12,137 bases of DNA from contig CAMVBT010000043.1 in NCBI GenBank assembly GCA_947165805.1, forward strand, positions 1 to 12,137, read 5' to 3'. Source of the stretch: an uncultured Clostridia bacterium. GTDB lineage: Bacteria; Bacillota; Clostridia; Oscillospirales; Ruminococcaceae. Of the stretch, positions 6,502-12,137 are shown one piece after another; the first letter of the stretch is position 1, and each line of letters opens with the position of its first letter. Both the position numbers and the translations under genes were made by a program. The notes beneath the pieces were generated by a model that worked only from the letters and a program-made list of their open reading frames with translations, did not search any database and was not told where the DNA came from.

Positions 6502-7761
6502 TCACATCCTTCCCGTAAATTCGCTCTCATGTTCGAGGAGTCCCGCGATAGGAACATATATCGTGCCGTTCTCGATATGATAGTCAATGACTATCGGGTT
6601 GCAGCCGCCCTTGAAGCCTATGGTGTTGATGTTCATAACAACATCGCAGAGCTTGCAGACGACCTGACCGTCCTTTTCGTAATAGCCCGTTTCGCCGCAG
6701 ATATCGCAGGCGTCGAGGCCTATGCCGTAGGACGAGGAATTGGGCTTTTTGATGACGATGAAGCGTATCTCCTTGCCGCTTTCCGTGTTGTAGCCGAAAC
6801 GGTGAAGATGCCCGTCATCGACCATGTCGAACGATACGCAGATGTTGCCGTCGATCTCCGGAGCGTGCTCCACGGGGGAGAGTTCTATCGGCTTGTTTAC
6901 ATACGCTTTTATCGCTGTCATGTTCAGCACTGACATAACGAGACAGCACACTACCGTTACTGACCAGCGGCGGATAACGATGTATTTTTTCTTTATCCTG
7001 CGCTTCTGGGCGGGATTGTCGTAGGGCTCCTTCGCGCGAAGGCTCTTTATCAGCAGTCCTATCGGTATCAGCAGCGCTATTCCCATTGCGGCATAGACGA
7101 AAACGTCGGAATGGTTTGACGAGAATTTCGCGATGCCGAAAAGGAACGAGTTCGATTTGACGAAGCGCTTCGTCAGCAGAACATTGATTATGACGGTGAT
7201 CTGTCTAACCGCGTTTGCCGAAAGAACAAGCGTCATTATCACGAAAGCCGCCGTCTTTGAGAGCCTTGAAGCTCCCGCTCTCACGGCAAGGCAGGTGATA
7301 AGCATAAGCACACCGCCGAGCACAGCGCCGATGTTCTTGAACAGCATCGTGGTCGATACCACCGAGTTTTCGTTCAGCCATATCGTGTATGGATAGCCGA
7401 ACCAGTCCGGCAGCGCGTAAAGCAGCATTCCCGCGAGTATCAGTGTAAGCGTTGTAAGCGAAATGATGCCGCATACCCTCGGCAGCTTTTTACGCAGAGC
7501 CGACGATATGAAGAATATCACCAGCAGCCCGAGCGATATGCTGAATATGTACAGATTGCAGAGCGCGGTGTCAACGAGTTTTGTGGCATTCTTCATGAAC
7601 GACATCACGCCCGCGCTGATGAAGCCTGCGCACAGACCGGCGATCACCGCGTACTTTCCGGCGCGTGCGCTATATGAAAGCTTTATAAACGCGAGTATCA
7701 GCCCGATACCGATAGCCGCGGTCACAAGAAGCTCTGTAGTCGAAATTAAATATTTAAGCAA
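6502..7761 (-). CDS. Membrane protein with C-terminal DUF2318 (cysteine-rich, Fe-S-like) domain
   Basis: 419 residues from TTG 7761. The N-terminal ~270 residues hold about seven to eight membrane helices, with one more near 265-280 before an extracytoplasmic domain. That domain carries the DUF2318 signature: HLHRFGY, IRFIVIKK, DACDICG (C352, C355), VVCKLC (C369, C372) and NINTIGFKGGCNPI (C387). Two CxxC pairs plus the final Cys suggest metal or Fe-S binding, though biochemical function is not settled in the family to my knowledge. Homologues stand beside FTR1 and P19 genes, as in the Campylobacter locus (the Cj1660 position). TTG was chosen because GGAGGG (7773-7768) sits exactly 6 bp upstream; an ATG at 7782 would place that GGAGGG inside the gene and has no comparable site of its own. 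A redox or metal-relay role between P19, FTR1 and the ABC complex is inferred. Confidence 0.88.
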   Translation of the reverse strand: MLKYLISTTELLVTAAIGIGLILAFIKLSYSARAGKYAVIAGLCAGFISAGVMSFMKNATKLVDTALCNLYIFSISLGLLVIFFISSALRKKLPRVCGIISLTTLTLILAGMLLYALPDWFGYPYTIWLNENSVVSTTMLFKNIGAVLGGVLMLITCLAVRAGASRLSKTAAFVIMTLVLSANAVRQITVIINVLLTKRFVKSNSFLFGIAKFSSNHSDVFVYAAMGIALLIPIGLLIKSLRAKEPYDNPAQKRRIKKKYIVIRRWSVTVVCCLVMSVLNMTAIKAYVNKPIELSPVEHAPEIDGNICVSFDMVDDGHLHRFGYNTESGKEIRFIVIKKPNSSSYGIGLDACDICGETGYYEKDGQVVCKLCDVVMNINTIGFKGGCNPIVIDYHIENGTIYVPIAGLLEHESEFTGRM

Positions 7762-7767
7762 AATGTT

Positions 7768-7773
7768 CCCTCC
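7768..7773 (-). promoter_or_regulatory. Ribosome binding site that selects the TTG start of the DUF2318 gene
   Basis: GGAGGG on the minus strand is followed by a 6-bp spacer and TTG at 7761-7759. This spacing is near ideal. The ATG alternatives at 7782 and 7806 lack a comparable site. Confidence 0.65.
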
Positions 7774-7785
7774 ATTTTTCATCTG

Positions 7786-7843
7786 AAAAACGCGCGAAAG
7801 CGCCATGTGGTACTTGCCGGATCTTGCCCGGCAATGTACAACA
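7786..7843 (-). promoter_or_regulatory. Hairpins in the 109-bp gap between the P19-like and DUF2318 genes (possible attenuator or processing site)
   Basis: A perfect 7-bp inverted repeat TTGCCGG/CCGGCAA (7814-7820 and 7828-7834, 7-nt loop) extends through GTAC/GTAC, with one bulged base, to an outer stem at 7806-7843. Further along the transcript a 4-bp GCGC/GCGC stem (7792-7803) is followed directly by TTTTT (7790-7786), which looks like a weak terminator. Together they could trim the mRNA or reduce read-through into the membrane genes, raising relative output of the FTR1 permease and lipoprotein. No activity is shown. Confidence 0.4.
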
Positions 7844-7870
7844 CAGCGCGATCGTTAATGAAGAAAAGAA

Positions 7871-8569
7871 TTACCACTCCTGAGGAATGTACTCCCAACC
7901 GTCATGCTCAACGATGAGGTTGCCGTTTCCGAAGTAATCGTCAAACGATCCGCTGGGGCCTGTTTCCGCGTCTGTATGGAGCAGATAGCCGTTCTCCTCG
8001 GGGCTGTGGATCGTGAATTTCAGCTTGTATGTATCAGCGTTCGGGAGCTTTACATTGGCGCCGTAGTGCGGACCGTCGGAAGCGCTCATCTCCATGAATG
8101 TACCGGAAGCAGCGACATTTCCGTCGGAGCCTGTTACCTCGTAGTCAACTGTGAGGTACGGTACCCAGTCGCCTACACCGAAGCCTACCGTGTTTTTAAG
8201 AGCGGAGATATCGGCTTCGAGATGAATGTTGAAATCTTCTGTGTTGCCGTTTCCGCCGGACATCGGTACAGGCTGGAAGTAAACGGCCGATACATTGAGG
8301 AAGCCTATCTCCTCGTCCTCGAAGATCGGGATCTCGTTGAAGCCCACGGCTTCTTCCTCCGCAGCAGCTTCTGTCTTTACTGTCGCGTCTGCGCTCTCGG
8401 CAGCCTTTGTTGTTTCTTCTGTCGCAGCAGCTGTTGTGGTAGTTGCTGCGGCTGCGGGAGCCTGTGTCGCCGCTGTGGTCGTTGTACTGTTGTTGCCGCT
8501 GCAGCCCGCGAATGCCATAGCAGATACGGCAAGCATAGCTATCAGTGCGGCTCTCTTTGTGTGTTTCAT
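7871..8569 (-). CDS. P19/Tp34-family iron-transport lipoprotein
   Basis: 232 residues. A signal peptide ends in lipobox FAGC (C23), followed by a Thr/Ala/Glu-rich flexible linker to about residue 75. The folded domain then matches the P19/Tp34 (FetP) family: VSAVYFQPVPM, NIHLEADISAL, PYLTVDYEV, SGTFMEMSASDGPHYGANV and GYLLHTDAETG. The metal ligands I recall for Campylobacter P19 map to H116, E118, M161, H168 and H198, and all five are present. In Gram-negatives P19 is periplasmic and binds copper and iron near FTR1. Here the lipid anchor and long linker would hold it outside the single membrane, consistent with delivery to the FTR1 permease encoded just upstream. ATG 8569 has GGAGG six bases before it. 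It follows the FTR1 gene by 76 bp without a clear terminator. The family call is strong; the metal specificity is inferred. Confidence 0.93.
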   Translation of the reverse strand: MKHTKRAALIAMLAVSAMAFAGCSGNNSTTTTAATQAPAAAATTTTAAATEETTKAAESADATVKTEAAAEEEAVGFNEIPIFEDEEIGFLNVSAVYFQPVPMSGGNGNTEDFNIHLEADISALKNTVGFGVGDWVPYLTVDYEVTGSDGNVAASGTFMEMSASDGPHYGANVKLPNADTYKLKFTIHSPEENGYLLHTDAETGPSGSFDDYFGNGNLIVEHDGWEYIPQEW

Positions 8570-8645
8570 AAAAAACCTCCGATATTAATATTGTTTTGCG
8601 GTTTTTCCGCTTATTTCCAAAAGCAGAGTGACTGCCATAGAAAAC

Positions 8646-10346
8646 TTAATTTTTCACGGCGGCGGGTCTTGCCGTCTTTTGCTTTTTGGCTTTTTTAGGT
8701 TTGGGCGCAAGCTCCGCGGCGAACTGCTCGTCGGTCTCGGTCAGATAATGAACGCCGTCCGCTATGCCGAGGAAGAGCGGTATGAACGACCAGCAGAATA
8801 CTGCGTAAAGAATGCCCTGACCGTATCTGCCGGTGTAGAACTTGTGTATACCGAGCCCGCCGAATATCAGCGCGAGGATACCCGCTTCCTTTCTGTTGCC
8901 GCGCTCCCGGTTCGACATCATGAAGATGAGCAGCGTTATGAGCGTGAGTATGAGCTGCGGTATCAGCGTTTCGAGAACGGGGAAGATGCCGAGCACCTGA
9001 AGCACGTCATTGTACGGTATGAGCGCCTGCATCGGGTTGTGGAAGGGTCTGATCGCCGGGAGCGAGTCCGGCGATGTCATATCTATCCCGGCACCCTCGA
9101 GAAGCTCCTTGATGCCCGAACCGAGGAAGGATATCGACATTATGAACATCAGTATGCTCGTTCCGAGGAAGAACGGCCTTATCGGGAGCTTTACGCTGAA
9201 GAAGCGTATAGCGATGAATACTGCGACGAGAACAACGCAGCCGACTCCGAAGCCTCCCCATACATAGCCCATTTCCGAGGGCTCGGTGAGGTACTGCTGA
9301 TAGAAAAGTATCACTTCCGCGCCCTCACGGAACACCGCGAGGAATGCTGTGAACGCGAGTGTGAATACACTTCCGGTCTCGGCGGACGTTTTCACCTGAT
9401 CGCCGATGTACTTGTTCCATGTATCGGCTTCCGCTTTGGAAACCATCCAGTTGCTTACCCAGAAGAGGACTACGACTGCGATAAGAGCCGTAACGCCCTC
9501 GATTATCTCCTGATTTGCGGTATTTGCGAGCTTCCACAGACTGAGCAGCCACGCGCACAGAAAGCTTGCGGCGATAGCGGCGATACAGCCGAAATAAACA
9601 TAACCGAGCTTTTTTCCGTTGCCGCTTTTTACAAGATACGCGATGATAGCGCCGACAACGAGTATCGCTTCAAGTCCCTCACGGACTATTATCACGAAGC
9701 AGGCTCCGAATGTCGCCGCACCGCTCACCGCCGAGCTCTGAACCGGTGTCTCCGGAACCGCGGCGGCCGTGCTCTCCGCCGGTGCCGTGTTCTCCGCGAC
9801 AGGCGCCGGAGCAGACGCGCTTTCGGTCTTTCGTGTGCCGTCGCTTTTGAACGCGCTCTCGCCGAAGTCCCCGAGTCCGTCAAGGTGATTCGCCTGCTGG
9901 TGAAGTATCTCGCTGAGCTTTACAAATTCCGCGATGACCGTTTCTTCGCCGAGGTCCTTCTTGACGGCTTTTCTCGCGGTCTTGAACTGCAGCTCCGCCT
10001 TGCTGACATCGGAGCCGGAATAGCCGTTTACATTGCGCTCGAAGCCCGAGGTCTCGTAATAGTAGTTATAGATATTCAGCGCGGGAGTATAGGCGGCTTC
10101 CTTATCGCCCGCCTTATACAGCTTTATCGACGCTTCGATGCAGTCGTCTATCGCGTTTGCCACAAGATTCCATGTCTTGTTGCTGCCGTCGATGCTGTTT
10201 ATCACCTTATACTCGTCCCACGTCGGGATATATGTGACATCTTCCGCAGAGACCCTGACGGTGAACGCTCCGAAAGCTATCAGAACAGCACACAGAACGC
10301 AGAGTACCGACGCGGCCTTAGCAGCTGCTAACCTTACCCTATCCAT
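8646..10346 (-). CDS. FTR1-family iron permease with extracytoplasmic N-terminal domain and C-terminal TM2 domain
   Basis: 566 residues. Residues 1-34 form a signal peptide (VSAED at the likely cleavage site). A mostly helical extracytoplasmic domain (35-170) and a Ser/Ala/Pro-rich linker (170-205) come next. The seven-helix FTR1 core spans about 210-480 with both iron-binding R-E-x-x-E motifs: REGLE (222-226) and REGAE (340-344). A TM2 domain follows (about 486-540: GILALIFGGLGIHKFYTGR, ending IADGVHYL), then a Lys-rich tail. FTR1/EfeU/FetM permeases move iron across the membrane, usually after a change of redox state by a partner. TM2 domains are paired helices of unclear function and I do not know them as a usual part of FTR1. 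ATG 10346 is the only start in this frame that keeps the signal peptide; GGAG lies 17 bp upstream and AAGGAA directly adjoins it, so initiation may be inefficient. This is the first gene of the operon. Confidence 0.93.
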   Translation of the reverse strand: MDRVRLAAAKAASVLCVLCAVLIAFGAFTVRVSAEDVTYIPTWDEYKVINSIDGSNKTWNLVANAIDDCIEASIKLYKAGDKEAAYTPALNIYNYYYETSGFERNVNGYSGSDVSKAELQFKTARKAVKKDLGEETVIAEFVKLSEILHQQANHLDGLGDFGESAFKSDGTRKTESASAPAPVAENTAPAESTAAAVPETPVQSSAVSGAATFGACFVIIVREGLEAILVVGAIIAYLVKSGNGKKLGYVYFGCIAAIAASFLCAWLLSLWKLANTANQEIIEGVTALIAVVVLFWVSNWMVSKAEADTWNKYIGDQVKTSAETGSVFTLAFTAFLAVFREGAEVILFYQQYLTEPSEMGYVWGGFGVGCVVLVAVFIAIRFFSVKLPIRPFFLGTSILMFIMSISFLGSGIKELLEGAGIDMTSPDSLPAIRPFHNPMQALIPYNDVLQVLGIFPVLETLIPQLILTLITLLIFMMSNRERGNRKEAGILALIFGGLGIHKFYTGRYGQGILYAVFCWSFIPLFLGIADGVHYLTETDEQFAAELAPKPKKAKKQKTARPAAVKN

Positions 10347-10390
10347 TTCCTTGAATGATGACTCTCCTTTGACGGTTTTATGATAATATC

Positions 10391-10408
10391 CATTAGCAAT
10401 GCCTAACC
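10391..10408. promoter_or_regulatory. Operator-like palindrome A in the FTR1 leader
   Basis: An 18-bp interrupted inverted repeat. On the minus strand it reads GGTTAG-GCATTG-CTAATG, with the TTAG/CTAA core intact and one weaker outer end. Its centre is 35 bp from operator B. It lies in the transcribed leader, about 35-50 bases after the predicted start, where a bound repressor could block elongation. Confidence 0.5.
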
Positions 10409-10425
10409 AAAGCTTAAAATAAAAG

Positions 10426-10443
10426 GGTTAGCGATAACTAACG
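10426..10443. promoter_or_regulatory. Operator-like palindrome B at the FTR1 transcription start
   Basis: An 18-bp interrupted repeat. On the minus strand it reads CGTTAG-TTATCG-CTAACC. It begins 5 bp after the -10 hexamer, covering the predicted start site, a classic repressor position. Its arms and spacer pattern (NNATYG) match operators A and C. Confidence 0.62.
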
Positions 10444-10448
10444 ATATA

Positions 10449-10477
10449 AATATATCACTCCGTAAACCTTTTGTCAA
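10449..10477 (-). promoter_or_regulatory. Sigma-70-type promoter of the FTR1 operon
   Basis: On the minus strand: -35 TTGACA (10477-10472), 17-bp spacer, -10 TATATT (10454-10449). The predicted start near 10442 leaves a leader of about 95 nt. The -35 is a perfect consensus and the spacing is ideal, so expression probably depends on repression rather than activation. Confidence 0.75.
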
Positions 10478-10570
10478 TACGGTAAAATGAATTTTGTCGG
10501 ATATTTATGTATTTGAGTTGCGCACGGCTAACCTGTTTGTATATTATTACAAGGAACGATCCGGAATGTA

Positions 10571-11170
10571 TTATTTGCCCTCGTTCACGCACGCCTCGAA
10601 TTCCTCTGACCACTTTTCGGGCTCGAAGAACAGCAGTTCCTCATGGCCGTAATTCTGCTCCCGTATGTCGGGATCGGCGAAATGCTCGAGATAACGCGCG
10701 CGGTATTTCTCGCCCATTTTCTTTTTCGTCATATTAACCGCCCATTTCGGGAGCCTGCCCTTTTTTAGTATCGCCCCGAGCAGCGGAGCGACCAGCGCGG
10801 TCTTGATCTTCGCGGCGGCTTTCCCGCTCTGATCGAGGTCGGAGCTGCCGATGATGCCGTGACGGATATGAACGTTCCCGCGCTGTATGAGAAGCCCGAC
10901 GAAGCTGCCGCCGAGGGAGCTCCTGTAAGCCGCGAATACTTCGCCGCCGCAGCGTTCGATGATGTACCGCTCTATCTTGCGGGTGATATCGGTCATTGTC
11001 GTGAACTCGCCCGGCTTGCCGTCAAAGCCGTCGTAATCGACGCAGATCACCCTGTATTTTTTCGCGAGCAGCGGCACGACCTTGCAGAAGCTGAGCTGTG
11101 AGGTGCAGCACGTTCCGGGCAGGAGGAGCACAGTTTTTTCGTTTTCTTTTCCGGCTGTAAGATATTTCAT
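10571..11170 (-). CDS. Small alpha/beta-hydrolase with an altered nucleophile elbow, under the same operator as the iron operon
   Basis: 199 residues. TVLLLPGTCCTSQLSF (13-28) gives the first core strand and oxyanion-hole region, followed by VICVDYDGFDG. The nucleophile elbow reads Y-R-S-S-L-G-G (82-88), so S85 is the likely nucleophile, but the first Gly of G-x-S-x-G is Arg83 (AGG). H176 in YGHEELLFFEP is the best catalytic His. Only about 90 residues separate S85 from H176, less than in most relatives, so the cap and part of the core strands look shortened just before KMGEKYRARYLE; an internal deletion is possible. There is no signal peptide, so it is cytoplasmic. ATG 11170 has AGAGG 7 bp upstream. 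Its promoter carries the operator found at the FTR1 promoter, so it is probably metal-regulated. A siderophore or ester hydrolase role is only a guess, and loss of activity is also possible. Confidence 0.75.
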   Translation of the reverse strand: MKYLTAGKENEKTVLLLPGTCCTSQLSFCKVVPLLAKKYRVICVDYDGFDGKPGEFTTMTDITRKIERYIIERCGGEVFAAYRSSLGGSFVGLLIQRGNVHIRHGIIGSSDLDQSGKAAAKIKTALVAPLLGAILKKGRLPKWAVNMTKKKMGEKYRARYLEHFADPDIREQNYGHEELLFFEPEKWSEEFEACVNEGK

Positions 11171-11192
11171 TTTTGTACCTCTTTTCCAATCG

Positions 11193-11210
11193 GGTTAGCA
11201 ATATCTAACC
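11193..11210. promoter_or_regulatory. Operator-like palindrome C at the hydrolase transcription start
   Basis: The best copy of the motif: on the minus strand GGTTAG-ATATTG-CTAACC, with perfect 6-bp arms and a 6-bp spacer. It begins 5 bp after the -10 hexamer, exactly the geometry of operator B at the FTR1 promoter. Confidence 0.65.
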
Positions 11211-11215
11211 TAATC

Positions 11216-11244
11216 GTTATACTGCAATGTTTTCAAAAAATCAA
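11216..11244 (-). promoter_or_regulatory. Sigma-70-type promoter of the hydrolase gene
   Basis: On the minus strand: -35 TTGATT (11244-11239), 17-bp spacer, -10 TATAAC (11221-11216). The predicted start near 11209 gives a leader of about 40 nt that contains operator C. Confidence 0.7.
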
Positions 11245-11255
11245 GAGTTTTCCGC

Positions 11256-11291
11256 AAAAAAATCCCTCCGGCAATTTTTTCTTGCCGGAGG
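11256..11291 (-). terminator. Strong intrinsic terminator of the flavodoxin/DUF2325 unit
   Basis: A perfect 10-bp stem CCTCCGGCAA/TTGCCGGAGG (11291-11282 with 11274-11265, 7-nt loop) is followed on the minus strand by GA and seven T (11262-11256). It ends just upstream of the hydrolase -35, separating the two units. The plus-strand side lacks a T run after the stem, so it acts in one direction. Confidence 0.85.
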
Positions 11292-11349
11292 AACTTTGTG
11301 AAAAAATGGAGAGGAATTTGGAAGGTTTCTTTAATGCGCGCACGCTTTT

Positions 11350-11378
11350 GGAAGCCTTCCTTACGGCTTCCAGCCGTA
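11350..11378 (-). other. Two overlapping, mutually exclusive hairpins in the DUF2325 3' untranslated region
   Basis: Stem one pairs TACGGCT/AGCCGTA (11378-11372 with 11368-11362, 3-nt loop). Stem two pairs GGAAGCC/GGCTTCC (11371-11365 with 11356-11350, 8-nt loop). They share bases 11365-11368, so only one can form at a time. No T run follows either. The remaining gap between the DUF2325 stop and the terminator shows no coding signal. Confidence 0.4.
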
Positions 11379-11393
11379 GGCTTGAAATCATAT

Positions 11394-11681
11394 TCAGGAA
11401 GATACACAGTATTCCCGCAAGACGCTTTTCAGCGCGTTCGCACTTGCGTTGTGTATCTTTGCGACGCGAAAGCTCTGCTTTTCGGCGCGCCGATCGACCG
11501 TATGAGCCATTTTGTGAGAACAGGTGTTCGTGAAAAGCACCACAAGGTCGGGGTTCCCGAGCTTGTTCTCGAAATCGGCGGGCATCTGTGTGAAAACCTT
11601 CGCTTTGCATTTGAAATCGCCGCATATCTCTTTGTATTTTGTCGCCATGCGGTCATTTCCGCCAACTACAACAACACTCAT
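11394..11681 (-). CDS. DUF2325 domain protein
   Basis: 95 residues, essentially one DUF2325 domain from end to end. It begins MSVVVVGGNDRM, followed by KVFTQMPADFENKLGNPDLVVLFT, TNTCSHKMAH and a final ALKSVL segment. Cysteines C20, C25 and C54 and histidines H56, H60 and H77 could bind metal, but no function is established for the family to my knowledge. It has no signal peptide and is probably cytoplasmic. ATG 11681 lies 3 bp after the flavodoxin stop and lacks a strong ribosome site of its own, so it is probably translated by coupling. Co-transcription with a flavodoxin suggests a redox or iron-linked setting. Confidence 0.88.
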   Translation of the reverse strand: MSVVVVGGNDRMATKYKEICGDFKCKAKVFTQMPADFENKLGNPDLVVLFTNTCSHKMAHTVDRRAEKQSFRVAKIHNASANALKSVLREYCVSS

Positions 11682-11684
11682 GAT

Positions 11685-12092
11685 TCAGCTTACAAGAGCC
11701 TTGCCAAGCTTACGGAGCTCGGCGAGCTCGGTCTCGTTCGGCTCGAGATTGGCGGTAAAACCTGCGTCGTTTATGAGCGTTGCGCCCGCGGCTCTGACGC
11801 GGTCCTCCCACGTTCTCATGAACTGACCGTCGCCCCAGTCATACGACCCGAAAAGTACGATCTTCTTGCCGCTTATCTTGTCCTCGATACCCGCAAAGAA
11901 CGGTTCAAACTCCGATTCCTCGAGCACCTCGTCGCCCATTGCGGGGCTGCCGAGACCGAGAGCGTCAAATTCTCCGATATCGCCCTTGAAATCGGAAACG
12001 CTGACCGCTTCTACGCCCGCGCCCTCCGCGACTGCCTTTGCCATGGCTTCGGTGTTGCCCGTGCCGCTCCAATAAATTACTGCTGCTGCCAT
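11685..12092 (-). CDS. Short-chain flavodoxin
   Basis: 135 residues, the normal size for short-chain (clostridial-type) flavodoxins. The FMN phosphate loop is at residues 6-18 (IYWSGTGNTEAMA). The two flavin-flanking loops are around GLGSPAMGDEVLEE and LFGSYDWGDGQF, the latter carrying the usual aromatic residue (Trp). Flavodoxins are cytoplasmic one-electron carriers that often replace ferredoxin when iron is scarce. No copy of the GGTTAG-N6-CTAACC motif precedes this gene within the window, so iron control is not shown here. ATG 12092 has GGAGGAC about 6 bp upstream. It is the first gene of a two-gene unit with DUF2325. Confidence 0.95.
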   Translation of the reverse strand: MAAAVIYWSGTGNTEAMAKAVAEGAGVEAVSVSDFKGDIGEFDALGLGSPAMGDEVLEESEFEPFFAGIEDKISGKKIVLFGSYDWGDGQFMRTWEDRVRAAGATLINDAGFTANLEPNETELAELRKLGKALVS

Positions 12093-12122
12093 AAAAATGT
12101 CCTCCTATGAAATTCTGAGGGC

Positions 12123-12128
12123 AGTATA
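12123..12128 (-). promoter_or_regulatory. Candidate -10 element for the flavodoxin unit
   Basis: TATACT on the minus strand would place the transcript start near 12116, about 24 nt before the flavodoxin ATG. A matching -35 would fall outside the window, so this is only half a promoter. Confidence 0.4.
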
Positions 12129-12137
12129 AATATCAAG

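Noticed and set aside
8600..8640. A terminator between the FTR1 and P19-like genes
   Set aside because: Only 4-bp stems are visible (GCGG/CCGC and GCAG/CTGC), the latter with four T. This is too weak to call.
8628..10331. A 567-codon plus-strand open frame opposite the FTR1 gene
   Set aside because: It mirrors the FTR1 gene almost exactly, has no family resemblance and is rich in Arg, Glu and Tyr from reversed codons. It is an antisense shadow. The same applies to plus-strand frames at 598-1521 and 5029-6294.
10381..10443. A classical Fur box or classical DtxR box at the FTR1 promoter
   Set aside because: No 19-bp GATAAT-type Fur repeat fits. The DtxR-like half-sites are separated by 6 bp rather than about 1 bp.
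10516..10533. A fourth operator copy upstream of the FTR1 -35
   Set aside because: Only the CTAACC half (10528-10533) is present; the other arm matches at three of six bases, so it is at best a half-site.

Overview
The window reads as chromosomal DNA from an anaerobic Gram-positive Firmicute, probably of the Ruminococcus/Oscillospiraceae type. This is inferred from lipoprotein signals without outer-membrane genes, strong GGAGG ribosome sites, a DUF2325 gene, a short flavodoxin and moderate GC. No 16S rRNA or other taxonomic marker is present. Every convincing gene lies on the minus strand, so transcription runs from high to low coordinates.

Three transcription units are visible. (1) 12092-11394: a short flavodoxin followed 3 bp later by a DUF2325 protein, closed by a strong intrinsic terminator at 11291-11256. 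(2) 11170-10571: a small alpha/beta-hydrolase with its own sigma-70 type promoter. (3) 10346 to beyond position 1: a tightly packed operon of at least eleven genes that continues off the left edge. In order: an FTR1-type iron permease with an extracytoplasmic N-terminal domain and a C-terminal TM2 domain; a P19/Tp34-like iron-transport lipoprotein; a membrane protein with a DUF2318 cysteine domain; two MacB/FtsX-type ABC permeases, the second broken by one in-frame TAA; their ABC ATPase; an FMN-binding-domain lipoprotein; an unrecognised anchored protein; and a type-B fumarate reductase/succinate dehydrogenase-like set (five-helix cytochrome b, flavoprotein, iron-sulfur subunit).

The first six operon genes match, by family, the FTR1-P19-DUF2318-ABC iron uptake set known from Campylobacter (cFtr1/P19 region) and, in reduced form, E. 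coli FetMP. In Campylobacter that set is followed by thioredoxin-like genes. Here a flavin/heme/Fe-S electron-transfer module stands in that place, translationally coupled by ATGA overlaps. I infer that it supplies electrons across the membrane for metal reduction during uptake. The flavoprotein lacks the histidine that normally binds FAD covalently, which argues against ordinary succinate oxidation.

Regulation is unusually legible. The FTR1 and hydrolase promoters each have a -35 and -10 separated by 17 bp, and each is followed, exactly 5 bp after the -10, by an 18-bp interrupted palindrome of the form GGTTAG-N6-CTAACC. A further copy sits 35 bp downstream in the FTR1 leader. The half-sites resemble DtxR/IdeR boxes but the 6-bp spacer does not, so the regulator is left open. 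Shared control suggests the hydrolase belongs to the same metal-responsive programme.
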